This document shows positions 26,333-36,600 of a stretch of 64,000 nucleotides of DNA, piece after piece (positions within the stretch are counted from its first letter, which is position 1; each line of letters opens with the position of its first letter). The notes under the pieces are model-generated. The model was not told the DNA's origin. It made no database searches and was given only the letters and a program-made list of their open reading frames with translations. The translations under genes and the position numbers were made by a program. This DNA is from JAMQKA01 sp031569985 (GTDB taxonomy: Bacteria; Bacteroidota; Rhodothermia; Balneolales; Balneolaceae). The stretch is taken from positions 10,244 to 74,243 of the forward strand of contig NZ_JAMQKA010000028.1 of NCBI RefSeq assembly GCF_031569985.1, in the 5' to 3' direction.

Positions 26333-27457
26333 TTATTTGGCCGGTGTTGCCGCAAGATAAATATTCCGGGCCCTGAATTCTGCGTGATCCGGTCCCGGAC
26401 TTCCGCTGGAGCCTTCCATCTGCATGTTAATAATCAGCCAAAACGGTTCCCCAATGAAGTCATCGGCGGTGTGAGAGGCTGTTAGCTTGCCATCTATATA
26501 AAAATTTAGGTCAACATAAGTGTCATCTCTTTTTTTCATGATCACCTTGTAGTTATGCCAACTATCCGCATTGGAGATTTCTGTTTTTTTAGTCTGCCAG
26601 CTGACATCTCTCCAGTCTGGACCGGTTGCGGTATTTTGCCAGTTGATGTTGTTGCCTTTAAACTCCATGATATCTACTTCCGGCGGCCAGTTCCATGCGC
26701 CGGTAATCCAGAAGGCCGGCCATGTTCCCTGGTCTGTGGGTACCTGGAAATCACCGCTGATTTCCCACTTGGGCAGTGAATCATTAATCACAATATGATT
26801 CCTGTTGTGGATGGCTCCCGATGCGTAGTTAAACTCGTTGTGTGTAATAGGATCGGCCTCAATCAGAAGCTCACCATTGGGTTCCAGGCTCATCTGCTCC
26901 TGCACCATCAGGGCCGAACCGTTGTGGCTGTCGCCCCATGGGTAAAACAGGTCCCAGTGCTCGTTGAAAGCAGTGGTATCCCGAAAGCTGGTGGAATCGA
27001 TAAAAACAATTGACTCAACGGGATCCGGGACTTTTTCGGTGACAAACTCTAGTTCTTCACCATAACTCACTCCGGCATCATTGGTAGCGTAAGCCCGGGC
27101 GTAATAGGTGGTGTTATCCTTAAGGTCCTCAATATTCACAGAAAACTCACCCGAACCCTTTACTGAAGAGGCGTCTGAATGAAATGTATCCATCGTCGGG
27201 GTTTGCAATGTATCCCAGCATATTCCCCGCTCGATAACGCTTGAACTGCCATCGGCCAGCACTTTTCCACTGCCTTTTGCTGCAGTGGTGGTTACGTTGG
27301 TGATCTCCACGGTTTCAACCTGGGGAACCTCCCCCTCGGTGTTGGTAGTATCTTTTGGTGGATCTGGTTCTTCAGTGGACGTCGGTTGGCTGTTACCGGA
27401 ACAAGCCGTGATACCAGTAAATACAATGATAATTACAATAGACGTTGTGTAGTTCAT
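26333..27457 (-). CDS. GH16-family endo-glycanase lipoprotein with FN3-like module
   Basis: A 374-residue lipoprotein (signal with lipobox TACSG, then a Pro/Glu/Thr linker). Residues about 45-140 form a beta module with the landmark ERGICWDTLQTPT, homologous to the modules in the neighbouring metzincin protein. Residues about 150-370 are a GH16 jelly roll. The catalytic signature EVDIMEF gives Glu260 (nucleophile), Asp262 and Glu265 (acid/base), all intact, preceded by the TWPAFWITGAWNWPP cleft strand. GH16 members cleave beta-1,3 or beta-1,4 glucans and galactans; which one is not decidable here. It lies 73 bp downstream of the metzincin gene, so it probably belongs to the PUL transcript. 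Confidence 0.87.
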   Translation of the reverse strand: MNYTTSIVIIIVFTGITACSGNSQPTSTEEPDPPKDTTNTEGEVPQVETVEITNVTTTAAKGSGKVLADGSSSVIERGICWDTLQTPTMDTFHSDASSVKGSGEFSVNIEDLKDNTTYYARAYATNDAGVSYGEELEFVTEKVPDPVESIVFIDSTSFRDTTAFNEHWDLFYPWGDSHNGSALMVQEQMSLEPNGELLIEADPITHNEFNYASGAIHNRNHIVINDSLPKWEISGDFQVPTDQGTWPAFWITGAWNWPPEVDIMEFKGNNINWQNTATGPDWRDVSWQTKKTEISNADSWHNYKVIMKKRDDTYVDLNFYIDGKLTASHTADDFIGEPFWLIINMQMEGSSGSPGPDHAEFRARNIYLAATPAK

Positions 27458-27530
27458 ACCACTTTAAATTGGAATATTTGAACAATTTCAGGATGCAGGG
27501 CGAATCCACTTTTTTTAAAAGGGCCGGAGC

Positions 27531-28766
27531 TTAATAACTGCTTGGCAGCCCATCCGTCTTCATCCCCTGCATGATCAATGAGTGAATGATATAGAGCATC
27601 TCCTCCCCGGTATCTTCATGCGCCCCGTTGATGCCATATGGCCAAAAATGCAGGGCATCTCCCTGTATTACGGCATTGGTGTCCTGCGTCATGACCTGCA
27701 GCAGGGTATTGGCATGGGGCCCTTGATACACGCCGTTATCTATTAGCTCATCCCACTTCCAGTGCTGTCCCACCCCCACGGTATGCATAATCTCGTGCAG
27801 GGCGGTACCGGTTTGCTGGTATGAGGGATCCGAGCCGATCCTGATGGTCCCGTTAATATGACCATCGGTGGTTGCTACATCCGGGTTGTAGTACACATCC
27901 AGCTCCTTTTCTATAGATGTGAAATGCTCGTAGTAATGCACGGCCTCCTCAAAGGCATTTTCTATCCGGGTGTAATGCTCCTGCAACTCCTCCGAGGGAT
28001 TCGAAACTTTGTGAAATGTGTATGTAATATTTCCCTTAGCGATGGTTTGCAACTGGATTTGCCGCCCATATCCTGTGCCTTTCTCGTTTGTAGCATACGC
28101 TCTCATGTAATAGGCAGCTTCGGGTTCCAGGCCCTCAATACGAGTTAAGAATTTCCCTGTCCCCTCTCCTTCAATTGTTTTGGAATCCGTGATATCCGGA
28201 TCCGGTTCTTTACTCCAGCAAATGCCTCGTTCGGTTACCGGGTAGGCGCCAGGCGGGTTCACTTCGCCGGCGACGAAAGCGATTTCGGCTCCGGCCGCAT
28301 AATCTTTTTGTGATGAGACAGATGGCAAGCTGGCGGGCAAAGTGGTAAAGGAACGTTCTTCTCCATACCCTGTACCAGCTTCATTACTCGCATATGCACG
28401 TATATAATAGGTGGTATCATCAATGAGTTCAGAAAGACCAGCCGTAAATTCTCCGGATCCCTTCACCGATGAGGCGCTGGCATGTGAATCTTTGGTAGTT
28501 GGAGTGTCTGCAGTACTCCAGCATATCCCCCTGCTCGTAATAGGTGAAGAACCAGCTTCCAACACTTTTCCTCCACTTTCTGCAGTATTGGTAGTGATAT
28601 CTGTTATCTCCCTCGTTTCAACCTTTGGCAAATCATCTTCAGTCTCGACGGTATCAGCAGACGTGGAGGATTCAGAAGGGTCTGGCTGCGTGGAATTAGA
28701 GCATCCATAAAACACGACCAAAGACGCAATGACAATAAGTAATTTTGTAATTACATATCTAATCAT
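27531..28766 (-). CDS. Metzincin-like zinc-binding lipoprotein with two FN3-like modules
   Basis: A 411-residue lipoprotein (lipobox VVFYGCSN). It carries two tandem beta modules (about 48-145 and 150-245), each with the RGICWS landmark and a YYIRAYASNEAGTGYG-type strand. The C-terminal domain contains HEIMHTVGVGQH at 324-335, a full HExxHxxGxxH metzincin zinc signature. After it comes a conserved-looking LHFWPYGINGAHEDTGEEML stretch. Metzincins are usually peptidases, but this C-terminal arrangement also occurs in PUL proteins of unknown role, so activity on a glycoprotein or none at all are both possible. It is read between the DUF4998-like lipoprotein and the GH16 gene. Confidence 0.75.
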   Translation of the reverse strand: MIRYVITKLLIVIASLVVFYGCSNSTQPDPSESSTSADTVETEDDLPKVETREITDITTNTAESGGKVLEAGSSPITSRGICWSTADTPTTKDSHASASSVKGSGEFTAGLSELIDDTTYYIRAYASNEAGTGYGEERSFTTLPASLPSVSSQKDYAAGAEIAFVAGEVNPPGAYPVTERGICWSKEPDPDITDSKTIEGEGTGKFLTRIEGLEPEAAYYMRAYATNEKGTGYGRQIQLQTIAKGNITYTFHKVSNPSEELQEHYTRIENAFEEAVHYYEHFTSIEKELDVYYNPDVATTDGHINGTIRIGSDPSYQQTGTALHEIMHTVGVGQHWKWDELIDNGVYQGPHANTLLQVMTQDTNAVIQGDALHFWPYGINGAHEDTGEEMLYIIHSLIMQGMKTDGLPSSY

Positions 28767-29018
28767 GAGATCCAGGATTATTAGCTACAGATAAAAATGG
28801 ATATTCATTTTAATTCTACTCTACATGAGTCACCAGCACGATTGTTCATGCCTGAGATGATGAGCATAAATGAGTAGCACTATAACACACAAAATCCCTA
28901 TGACACAGCCTGACGCTATCTTACGCCAGGCTATGCTGTATTTGGCTGCGTCTCAAGTAGTGAGTGATGAATTAGGGGTTACTAGGGAAATAAAGCTCCT
29001 GCAATATCTTGCTCAGTT
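28767..29018. other. Spacer within PUL locus 2
   Basis: No credible gene. A hairpin AGCCTG/CAGGCT lies around 28908-28933. It may separate the sensor/binding-protein genes from the enzyme genes in transcript abundance. Confidence 0.3.
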
Positions 29019-30263
29019 CTATTGCTTGAAAAACTCAAATGATACAATGTTGCAATGCCTTCCGCTCGCCCCTTCACTGATCCAGCCTCCGGGTTGAGTA
29101 GTGGCATATCCCACAGATACTTGTTGCTGCTGAGAGATCGTGAATTCAATTTGAAAGTCATCGGGATCTTTGCTCTGTAAAATTCTGGAGTACCCGATTG
29201 TAGCCGGGTCATTTTCAATAGCTCCATCATTCACATCGGGCAGCGTACCGCCGTCAGCAACTACCAAATAGGCATAGTCACCTTCCCCGGAATTGGAGGT
29301 ATCATTCCCATTGCGCAAGTTGGCTTTAAATGTGTAGGTACCGGGCGAAAGAGTGACGGTCTGATAAATTTTCCCGTTCGTAATACCCGGTGCTCCCCAG
29401 CCGGATTCTACGTTAAAAATGTTGCCGTTCCACTCATCCCAACCACCGTAACCGCCGTGGTTTTTGGCAGCTTCGTTGGTAGTCCAGTGTGCCAGGATAC
29501 CCCAACGGCCTGAAGTTGCTTCAGCTTCAAATGGCACCTCATAATTTTTCAGGTAGGATATATCTGGTACAACTGCATCGAACTCGGTATAAAATGTGTC
29601 GATACTGGTAGGCTCCGGCAGGAACAAGGTGCGGTACTTAAACTCAGTGCCGATCTTGTAATTTTCGAGTACGATCTCTTCACTGTCTATAGGAAGTTCC
29701 ATGGTGTGTGTAACCTCATTGGCATCGGTGTACTCAATCTGAGTGGCAAACACGCCGCTGGTCAGGTCCATGCTCCCGTAATTCAGCGTCGTATTGAGAT
29801 CCCCGGCATAAAGGTCTTTACTGACGATCGGCCGGTTATTCAGTGAATGTTGATAGCGCTCGCCATAGACCCTTGCGTTGCCGTTAACCGGGAGCGAGGA
29901 GTTCCCCAGTGAGTCATAGGTAATGACTTTGAAATTGTAGACTTTTTCCTGTAGTCCATCGATGACTTTTTGCATCGTATCGACCCCGGCTGACCGATTG
30001 ACTGGTACTACTACGGAGTCTCCCCCGTTGTTCCAGAAAATGCGGGCCTCATTGATTTTGGGATCGGCGATGAAAAGTCCTTCCACCATCACCCTGTTAT
30101 GGCCGGAATAGACAGTAAGAGAATCAATTTTCCCGGTGTAGGATATTTCTCCCTCTTCCTCAACATACTTTTTGTATTCATCCATGTCTGAGCAAGAAGA
30201 GAACCCAACCGCCAGTCCGACGATGAGAACAAACCAAATGCTTCTGTTATTCAATGATTTCAT
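29019..30263 (-). CDS. DUF4998/DUF5013-type surface lipoprotein
   Basis: A 414-residue lipoprotein (signal ending GFSSCSD, lipidated Cys). The N-terminal part (about 40-215) matches the DUF4998 pattern of two beta-sandwich repeats (KIDSLTVYSGHNRVMVEG, INEARIFWNN). The C-terminal part (about 230-414) has the jelly-roll look of DUF5013 (GRWGILAHWTTNEAAKNHGG, YTFKANLRNGND). Such proteins are encoded next to SusC/D pairs and probably bind glycan at the cell surface. Its stop is 253 bp before the metzincin gene start and it begins 46 bp after the preceding lipoprotein gene. Confidence 0.8.
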   Translation of the reverse strand: MKSLNNRSIWFVLIVGLAVGFSSCSDMDEYKKYVEEEGEISYTGKIDSLTVYSGHNRVMVEGLFIADPKINEARIFWNNGGDSVVVPVNRSAGVDTMQKVIDGLQEKVYNFKVITYDSLGNSSLPVNGNARVYGERYQHSLNNRPIVSKDLYAGDLNTTLNYGSMDLTSGVFATQIEYTDANEVTHTMELPIDSEEIVLENYKIGTEFKYRTLFLPEPTSIDTFYTEFDAVVPDISYLKNYEVPFEAEATSGRWGILAHWTTNEAAKNHGGYGGWDEWNGNIFNVESGWGAPGITNGKIYQTVTLSPGTYTFKANLRNGNDTSNSGEGDYAYLVVADGGTLPDVNDGAIENDPATIGYSRILQSKDPDDFQIEFTISQQQQVSVGYATTQPGGWISEGASGRHCNIVSFEFFKQ

Positions 30264-30309
30264 AATATTTCGTTGTTTATTTTAGCACTAAAATTCTTAG
30301 CTATGGCTG

Positions 30310-31542
30310 CTATGGAGTTGGATCTCCGTAGACCTGGACCTCGGATATCGCGATATGCGTAAACCCGTTCCAGTTCTCCAGGTTTCTTATACGCAGGTAG
30401 CGCACTTCCGGGGCTGCAATATCAAAATCCCAGCTAAAACCGGCATTGGCCGTTTGGTAGTCCTCATTACTTTGTTCCCCATAAGGAAGGCCGGAGGGCT
30501 TGGTCTCCTCATAAGTTCCAAGTTTGTGCCAGTTATCCTGCTCCATCCAGTTTTCCGGATCTTCAATGGTTGGATCTGAAGCACCCCAAATTTCAAACCG
30601 TTTCGGGCAGCCCAAGTAGTAGTAGATCCTGCCGCCCGTATAATATTCCGGGTAATCCCAAATCACGATTCGACTGAGCTTGGTTTCCATGCCCACATCA
30701 ATTGTCAACGTATGGGGCTCTGAAGGTTGATAGTCTCTATTCGTTAGATAGACTCCAGGCCAGTGCATAAGATTACCGTCCCACAAGTTGTTAAGTGAAT
30801 TTGAAGGGTGATGTGGCGCATCGCCTTCCAGCGGGTATCCGCTATAACCCGATTTGGGAATGGGCGCTTCATACAACGGCTTAAGCTCAGTTACCAGCGT
30901 ATCTGTATAATTCAGCCACCGATCACGTACGGTAATGGCAAAATCCTGCCGCAGCGTATCCAAGCCCTCCCTCAAGTTGGCATTAATTTCATCCGTTGAG
31001 GTATATATGCTCTGGGGATGTATTTCCCACTCCCCGAAATCATCTTTCAGCATAACCAGGATGGCAATATCGTTACGCTCCGGATTCTCGGCCTCTACAT
31101 TGATCCCACCAAACGCGGCCCTGGCGGTAATGCTGTTGTATACATCCCATATTTTTGATCTTTTGGGATTGATGGTAACCGAAACCGGTTCCGACTCTAT
31201 CTCATTTCGGTTTACGGCATAGAGTGTTACCTCCTGGCTTGTGGAATCGGCATAGCCCTCGATTTTCAATGAATTGTCGTAGTATGACGCTTTCACTTCC
31301 ATCTCCTTACCGGTATCAAGGGTATACTCCGCCCGGACGTAAAGCAGATCTTCATCATCAGGCAGTGTATACGTCAGTTCGGCACCACCAGGGAGATTTT
31401 CCACCTGCACATTTTTGACCTTTCCCGGTGGCTCCGTTCCCTCTTCCAGGGGCTCGTTGATGCTGGTTTCTTTGCAAGAAAGAAACAGGAACATTCCACC
31501 AATAATCAGTAAGAAACTCTGTCTTATTTTTAACCACTTCAT
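30310..31542 (-). CDS. DUF4959-DUF5126-DUF5000 surface lipoprotein
   Basis: About 410 residues from ATG 31542 (MKWLKIRQSFLLIIGGMF), chosen because it starts the lipoprotein signal (FLSCKE). The longer frame from 31593 would overlap the SusD stop. Three domains in order: a fibronectin-like domain (PGKVKNVQVENLPGGAELTY, about 35-115), a middle beta domain and a C-terminal discoidin-like domain (about 230-408, LTIDVGMETKLSRIVIWDY, VRYLRIRNLENWNGF). This is the usual surface glycan-binding protein next to SusD. The discoidin-like fold suggests carbohydrate binding. Confidence 0.83.
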   Translation of the reverse strand: MKWLKIRQSFLLIIGGMFLFLSCKETSINEPLEEGTEPPGKVKNVQVENLPGGAELTYTLPDDEDLLYVRAEYTLDTGKEMEVKASYYDNSLKIEGYADSTSQEVTLYAVNRNEIESEPVSVTINPKRSKIWDVYNSITARAAFGGINVEAENPERNDIAILVMLKDDFGEWEIHPQSIYTSTDEINANLREGLDTLRQDFAITVRDRWLNYTDTLVTELKPLYEAPIPKSGYSGYPLEGDAPHHPSNSLNNLWDGNLMHWPGVYLTNRDYQPSEPHTLTIDVGMETKLSRIVIWDYPEYYTGGRIYYYLGCPKRFEIWGASDPTIEDPENWMEQDNWHKLGTYEETKPSGLPYGEQSNEDYQTANAGFSWDFDIAAPEVRYLRIRNLENWNGFTHIAISEVQVYGDPTP

Positions 31543-31586
31543 ATCTATACTTATTTGATTTGTAGAATTCATATTCGCACTTATCC

Positions 31587-33539
31587 CTACCATCCCGGGT
31601 TTTGAATCAAGGCCGGGTTACGAATCATAGTCGTCTGATCGATCGGCCACAGGTAGTCTCGCGGCGCCACAAATGTCTGCTGGTACACCGTGGTTTTCTG
31701 GTAATAGGACACGGCATTCTGACCTTTGACGTTCCACCCCGTAATCGGGTTATTCAGCTCATCGGCGGCTCTTTTCCAGCGTCGCAGGTCCCAGAATCGC
31801 TTGCCTTCAAAGGAAAGTTCAACCATTCGCTCGCGCTGGATTATTTCACGTAATCCCTCCTGTGTATTCGGTTTGTCAGGATTAACTGAGTAGTTTTTCC
31901 AGGATTCTACAACCCCATCCAGGCCGGCACGGGCCCGAATGCGATCCAGGTATTCATAGACTTCTGCTGACGGACCATACGCCTCATTCATCGCTTCAGC
32001 GTACATCAGGTATAGATCAGCGAGTCGAAGCTGCGGCCAGGCGTACTCTTTGTATGAAACGCCAGAAGAACTTGTAGTTTGGTTCCAGTCCACCAGCTTT
32101 TTGATGTAATAGCCGGTCACATTGTTGTGGAATGAGTGGGAAGAACCCGAGTAATCCCCGAACTTCGCCCGTATCACCCAGGTGTTTTCATCCGAGTTAC
32201 TGGGAGAGTCGTACTTGTAGAAGGTACTGCCGTCAAATCCCAGGTTTGCGTAAAACCGGTACTCGCGGTCAAAGTTCAGCCGCGCCGTCTCGAAGCCCTC
32301 TTCTATATTATAGCTTTCTGAAGCATCCGCCGTTCGCAGTTCCGACTCGTTGTCACGCGAATAGGTTAGTGTTTTGTCCTCATCCATCGGCACCCCGTTT
32401 TCGGAGTAGAACATCCGGGCAATTTTGATTGGGGCTGAAAAGATTTTACGGGCGTTATTGTGGTTGTGCTCTGGATCCAGCGGTACCATGGCATTCCGTT
32501 GCAGATCCCAGGTGGTACTGTTGGAAAGGCCCCAGATTACCTCGGGATTCCAGCGTTCACTTACGGCCTGCCGGATACTCAGCTTCGTTATCGTGGTATC
32601 AGAAAGGTCGAATGCGGTCTCCTCAAACTCAAAGAGTTCATGGCCATTTGCTTCCGCTACCTGGATAGCGCTATCAGCTGCAGCAGCTGCGGCCTCCCAT
32701 TTTTCGACTTCAAAAGTGGGATTGATCAGTGGGGTACCATCGTCCGTGGCAAAACTCGCGGGATAGCCCTCATTTCCATTAAACAGTGGACTTGCAGCGG
32801 TCAACAGTACCTTGGCTTTAACCCCGAGTGCAATGGAGCTGGTGATACGACCGAGTTCAGTATTTCTATCGCTAATTCGATTCGGCAGCTTCTGGGCTGC
32901 TGAGTCCAGCAGTTCCACAATATAATCCACAACTTCGTCCACCGGCTGGCGCGGGCGCTGTACCTGCTCTTCTGAGGCATCCACCGGCAGATCATCCTTG
33001 ATAAGGGGAATGGGCCCGTACATCCGCATGAGCTGAAAATGGAAGTACGCTTTCAAAAACTCGGCCTCTCCGATCCAACGCTCACGCTCCAGGTCATCAA
33101 GATCGGGGACCTGGTTTTCATCCCGGATGTTCTCCAGGAAAATATTACAGTGGCGTATACCATCAAACAGCTGATAATTGTCGCCAGGGCCACCTCCATC
33201 GTAGTTTCCGACCCAACTGTTATAGTATGAGTCTCCCACCCGCTGATTTCCACGGGCTATTTCGAATGAGAAGACATTATCTATACTGGTTTTATAAGGA
33301 ATCCAGAGTTCATCTCCTCCCAAGAAACCCATATTGTATTGCGTATCCCCGTTTCTCGGGAGGTACGAGTAGAGAGTAAAAAGATATTTTTCCGCTTCGT
33401 TGCGTAGTTCAAAAGCGTGATCCATCGTTGATACGTTGTCCGGTACCACATCCAGGAAGTCACAGGACTGTGAGGTGAAGGCCACCCCGACCAGTACCAG
33501 TGCAATCACCGCTCTGCGCAGGTTTGTTAAAAGTCTCAT
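31587..33539 (-). CDS. SusD/RagB-family lipoprotein, locus 2
   Basis: About 650 residues from ATG 33539 (MRLLTNLRRAVIALVLVG); the frame also has an ATG at 33566. The lipidated Cys is in TSQSCDFLDVVPDN. It is longer than the average SusD. Landmarks are FLKAYFHFQLMRMYGPIPLI at about 165-185 and a closing PRDYLWPIDQTTMIRNPALIQ-type ending. It is encoded 63 bp after its SusC partner and feeds it. The nearby GH16 and GH43 genes suggest an algal or plant beta-glycan ligand, by context only. Confidence 0.92.
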   Translation of the reverse strand: MRLLTNLRRAVIALVLVGVAFTSQSCDFLDVVPDNVSTMDHAFELRNEAEKYLFTLYSYLPRNGDTQYNMGFLGGDELWIPYKTSIDNVFSFEIARGNQRVGDSYYNSWVGNYDGGGPGDNYQLFDGIRHCNIFLENIRDENQVPDLDDLERERWIGEAEFLKAYFHFQLMRMYGPIPLIKDDLPVDASEEQVQRPRQPVDEVVDYIVELLDSAAQKLPNRISDRNTELGRITSSIALGVKAKVLLTAASPLFNGNEGYPASFATDDGTPLINPTFEVEKWEAAAAAADSAIQVAEANGHELFEFEETAFDLSDTTITKLSIRQAVSERWNPEVIWGLSNSTTWDLQRNAMVPLDPEHNHNNARKIFSAPIKIARMFYSENGVPMDEDKTLTYSRDNESELRTADASESYNIEEGFETARLNFDREYRFYANLGFDGSTFYKYDSPSNSDENTWVIRAKFGDYSGSSHSFHNNVTGYYIKKLVDWNQTTSSSGVSYKEYAWPQLRLADLYLMYAEAMNEAYGPSAEVYEYLDRIRARAGLDGVVESWKNYSVNPDKPNTQEGLREIIQRERMVELSFEGKRFWDLRRWKRAADELNNPITGWNVKGQNAVSYYQKTTVYQQTFVAPRDYLWPIDQTTMIRNPALIQNPGW

Positions 33540-33602
33540 AGTGTTATCTGATTTGTGAAATTTCATTCTGTAATCCGTTTTTAATTTCCCTGTCTCTCAT
33601 TG

Positions 33603-36600
33603 TTACAGATCGAGCTCAATTCCAAAGCTATAGACGCTCTGTATGGGGTATCCCAGTCCATTGCCGCCCATTTCAGGATCCCATAGCTTGAAATTACTCC
33701 ATACCGCCAGGTTGGTGCCCGTGGCATAGGCTCGCAGGTTGCGGATGCCGAACCTTTCTGTTAAGTCAGGGGGTAGTGTATACCCGAGTTCAAGGGTTTT
33801 GAGCCGCAGGAACGAACCATCCCGCAGCCACCATGTGGAAGCCTGGTTGTTATTTTCAATTTCGGTGTTACTCAGACGAGGGAAAAAGGCATATGGGTCA
33901 CGATTCTCTTCAGACCAGTGGTCTTCTGCAACGGTTTCCAATAACCCGTGTTGATACCACCTGCCATAATCTTCGTCAAAGCGAATACGGAACGGAGAGA
34001 TATTTCCAGAGTTAATAAAGAAGGAGGTGCGTTCAGAGCCCTGGAAAAAGAAACTAAAGTCAAAATCTTTATATCCAATTGTTCCACCAAAACCGTAGAT
34101 AATTTCCGGGGTTATGGGATGCCCGATCGGTACCATATCAGCTTGGTTGATCACGCCATCGCCGTTCATATCGTGGTACTTGATATCACCCCCCATATAG
34201 GTACCGAACTGTGTGGGAGAGTTCTCCACTTCGCTCTGATCAATAAACAGGCGCTCGGCAATATAACCGAACCGCTGTGCTATGGAATGCCCCACTTCTG
34301 AACGATAGGCCTGGTCTTGCGGGTAATTGATCTCGTCAGCCTTAGTCTTCTCGCTTGTAGCATAGGTGAAGTTTGCTCGCATACTGGACCACCAATCCTG
34401 CGAGAATTGTTTCTGAAAATCCATTGAAAAGTCGACGCCCTGGCTAATCGCTTCCCCATAATTGGAGGATGGAATTGCCATCAGCCCCATACTCTCTGTA
34501 AGGTAGGTACGTGGTTGTAAAATACTGGTTCGATACTGCCGGTAGACGTCCACTACAAAGTTCAGGGATGATTCGTACAGCGAGAGGTCAAAACCCACGT
34601 TGTATTGCTCCGATTTTTCCCAGGAAATATTCCGGTTGGAGTACCGTGAAATGGAAACACCTGGCCGACTGTAATCAAACTCCTCACCAAATGTAGAGCT
34701 ATATGTGAAGTCATTTAGGTTTACATTGGAAAGATAAAAGAAACGGTCATCCACGTCTCCAATCGCGTCATTACCAATCAACCCGTAACTGGCCCTCAGC
34801 TTCAGTTCGCTGATAGTTCCGTTAAATGGGTTGAAGAAGTCTTCGTTTGAGATCCGGTAAGCTAGTCCAAGGGATGGAAAGAATCCAAAGCGGTGATCTT
34901 CTGCAAACCGCTCGGACCCGTTGTACCCAAAGTTGAACTCGGCCAGGTACCGCTCGTCATATCCATACGTAAAGCGGCCAGATATCCCCATGTTTCGCCG
35001 GGGTAGAGAGGACTGTACACTCCCGGCATTCCCGGTTTGGTAACTGGATATTAGCCCAAGCAACATCCCGGAAACGGCATGTTTATCTAAAAATGTACGC
35101 TTATAGTTGAAAGCGGTTTCCATGTACATATTGGAATTCAGCGTCTTTTGCCCTTCGCTGTAATTGAGATACTCGGTGCCTGGAATACCGATAGAATTCG
35201 CACCGCCGTCATTTAGCACTCGGAGCTGCATGTCCCCGCTTACCGGGTTGCGGTATCCATCATAGTAAAAGGGATTGTACTGCCGGGAAACATCAAAGCG
35301 GGAGTAGCGCTTCAGGTACCCCATGGCGCGGGCTGTTAACCCTTCCGTTATCCCGCTCAGGTCCTGCTTCAGTTCCAGCTGTGGCTGAATATTCGAGGTT
35401 TTCCACACCTGGTATCCCTCGACCATCTCGGCATAAGGATTGGATAGCAGTGACGTGCTCCCGCGCCCCGTCACCGCACCGCCAAACATCGGGTGGTCCA
35501 GGTAGGGCCTCATGCTGGAGGGATACACCGCCGGAAATTTCACCGGGTTTGACCAAACCGCCGCATTAAAGATAGACTCACCGCCACCTACGGGACCGGA
35601 GTAGTTGTCAAACTGACCGTATACCCTGATAATTGCTTCGGTTGTCGAGGTCAGGTTAAGATTGATGTTACTGCGAACAGAATAGTTTTGCAGCTTAATG
35701 TTATTGTTGAAGTCATTCTCCCCATCAACTTTCAAGACTCCGTTATCAACGGTATAAGTACCTGCAACATAATACTGCACATCCTTGTTACCCCCGCTGG
35801 CACTCAGATTATAACTTTGATTGACGGTATAGTCTTTAATTAACTGGTCAATCCAGTTATTACTTGGATACAAATATGGGTTATTCCCGGCTTCGGTATT
35901 CTGTATCTTCGTTCGCGTGTAGGGCAATACAGCATTGGGATCACGGGTCAGGGCTGCTTCATTTGCCAGGTTCATATAGGTGATATTATCGGCAAACTGG
36001 AAGTTTTGCGTATTCGTGGAAACTTTGGTCTCCGTTCTCACTTTGAACCGAGTTTCACCAGCCTGACCTGATTTGGTTTTAATGATCACAACCCCGTTTG
36101 CACCACGAGCCCCATAAACGGCTGAAGCAGTCGCATCCTTCAGCACAGAAAATGACGCAATGTCGTCCGGTTGCAGGCGCGCCATATCGGTGGTTGAGGA
36201 CTCAATTCCGTCAATTAAGATCAACGGGTTCTGCTTACCTGACCCGAATGTCCCGAGTCCACGAATAAAAAATTCCGAGTTGTCGGCGCCTGGTTCACCA
36301 CTGCGTTGGAAAGAGATCATGCCAGCGACCCGACCCTGCATCATGTTGGTCAGGTTGTTGGAGGTTCCCTGCAGCTCAGTGGGATTAATAGTACTAATGG
36401 AACTTACAACACTTGTTTTCTCCTGTTCACCGAAACCAACAACAACGACTTCATCAGAAGTGACAGCCTCTGCTACCAGCTCAACATTCACTATATTTCG
36501 CCCGCGAATCGGCACTTCCTTCGTCTGGTAACCGATAAATGAAAACATCAGCGTATCCTGTGGAGAGGGAGTATTCAGGCTAAACTCGCCATCTGGATCG

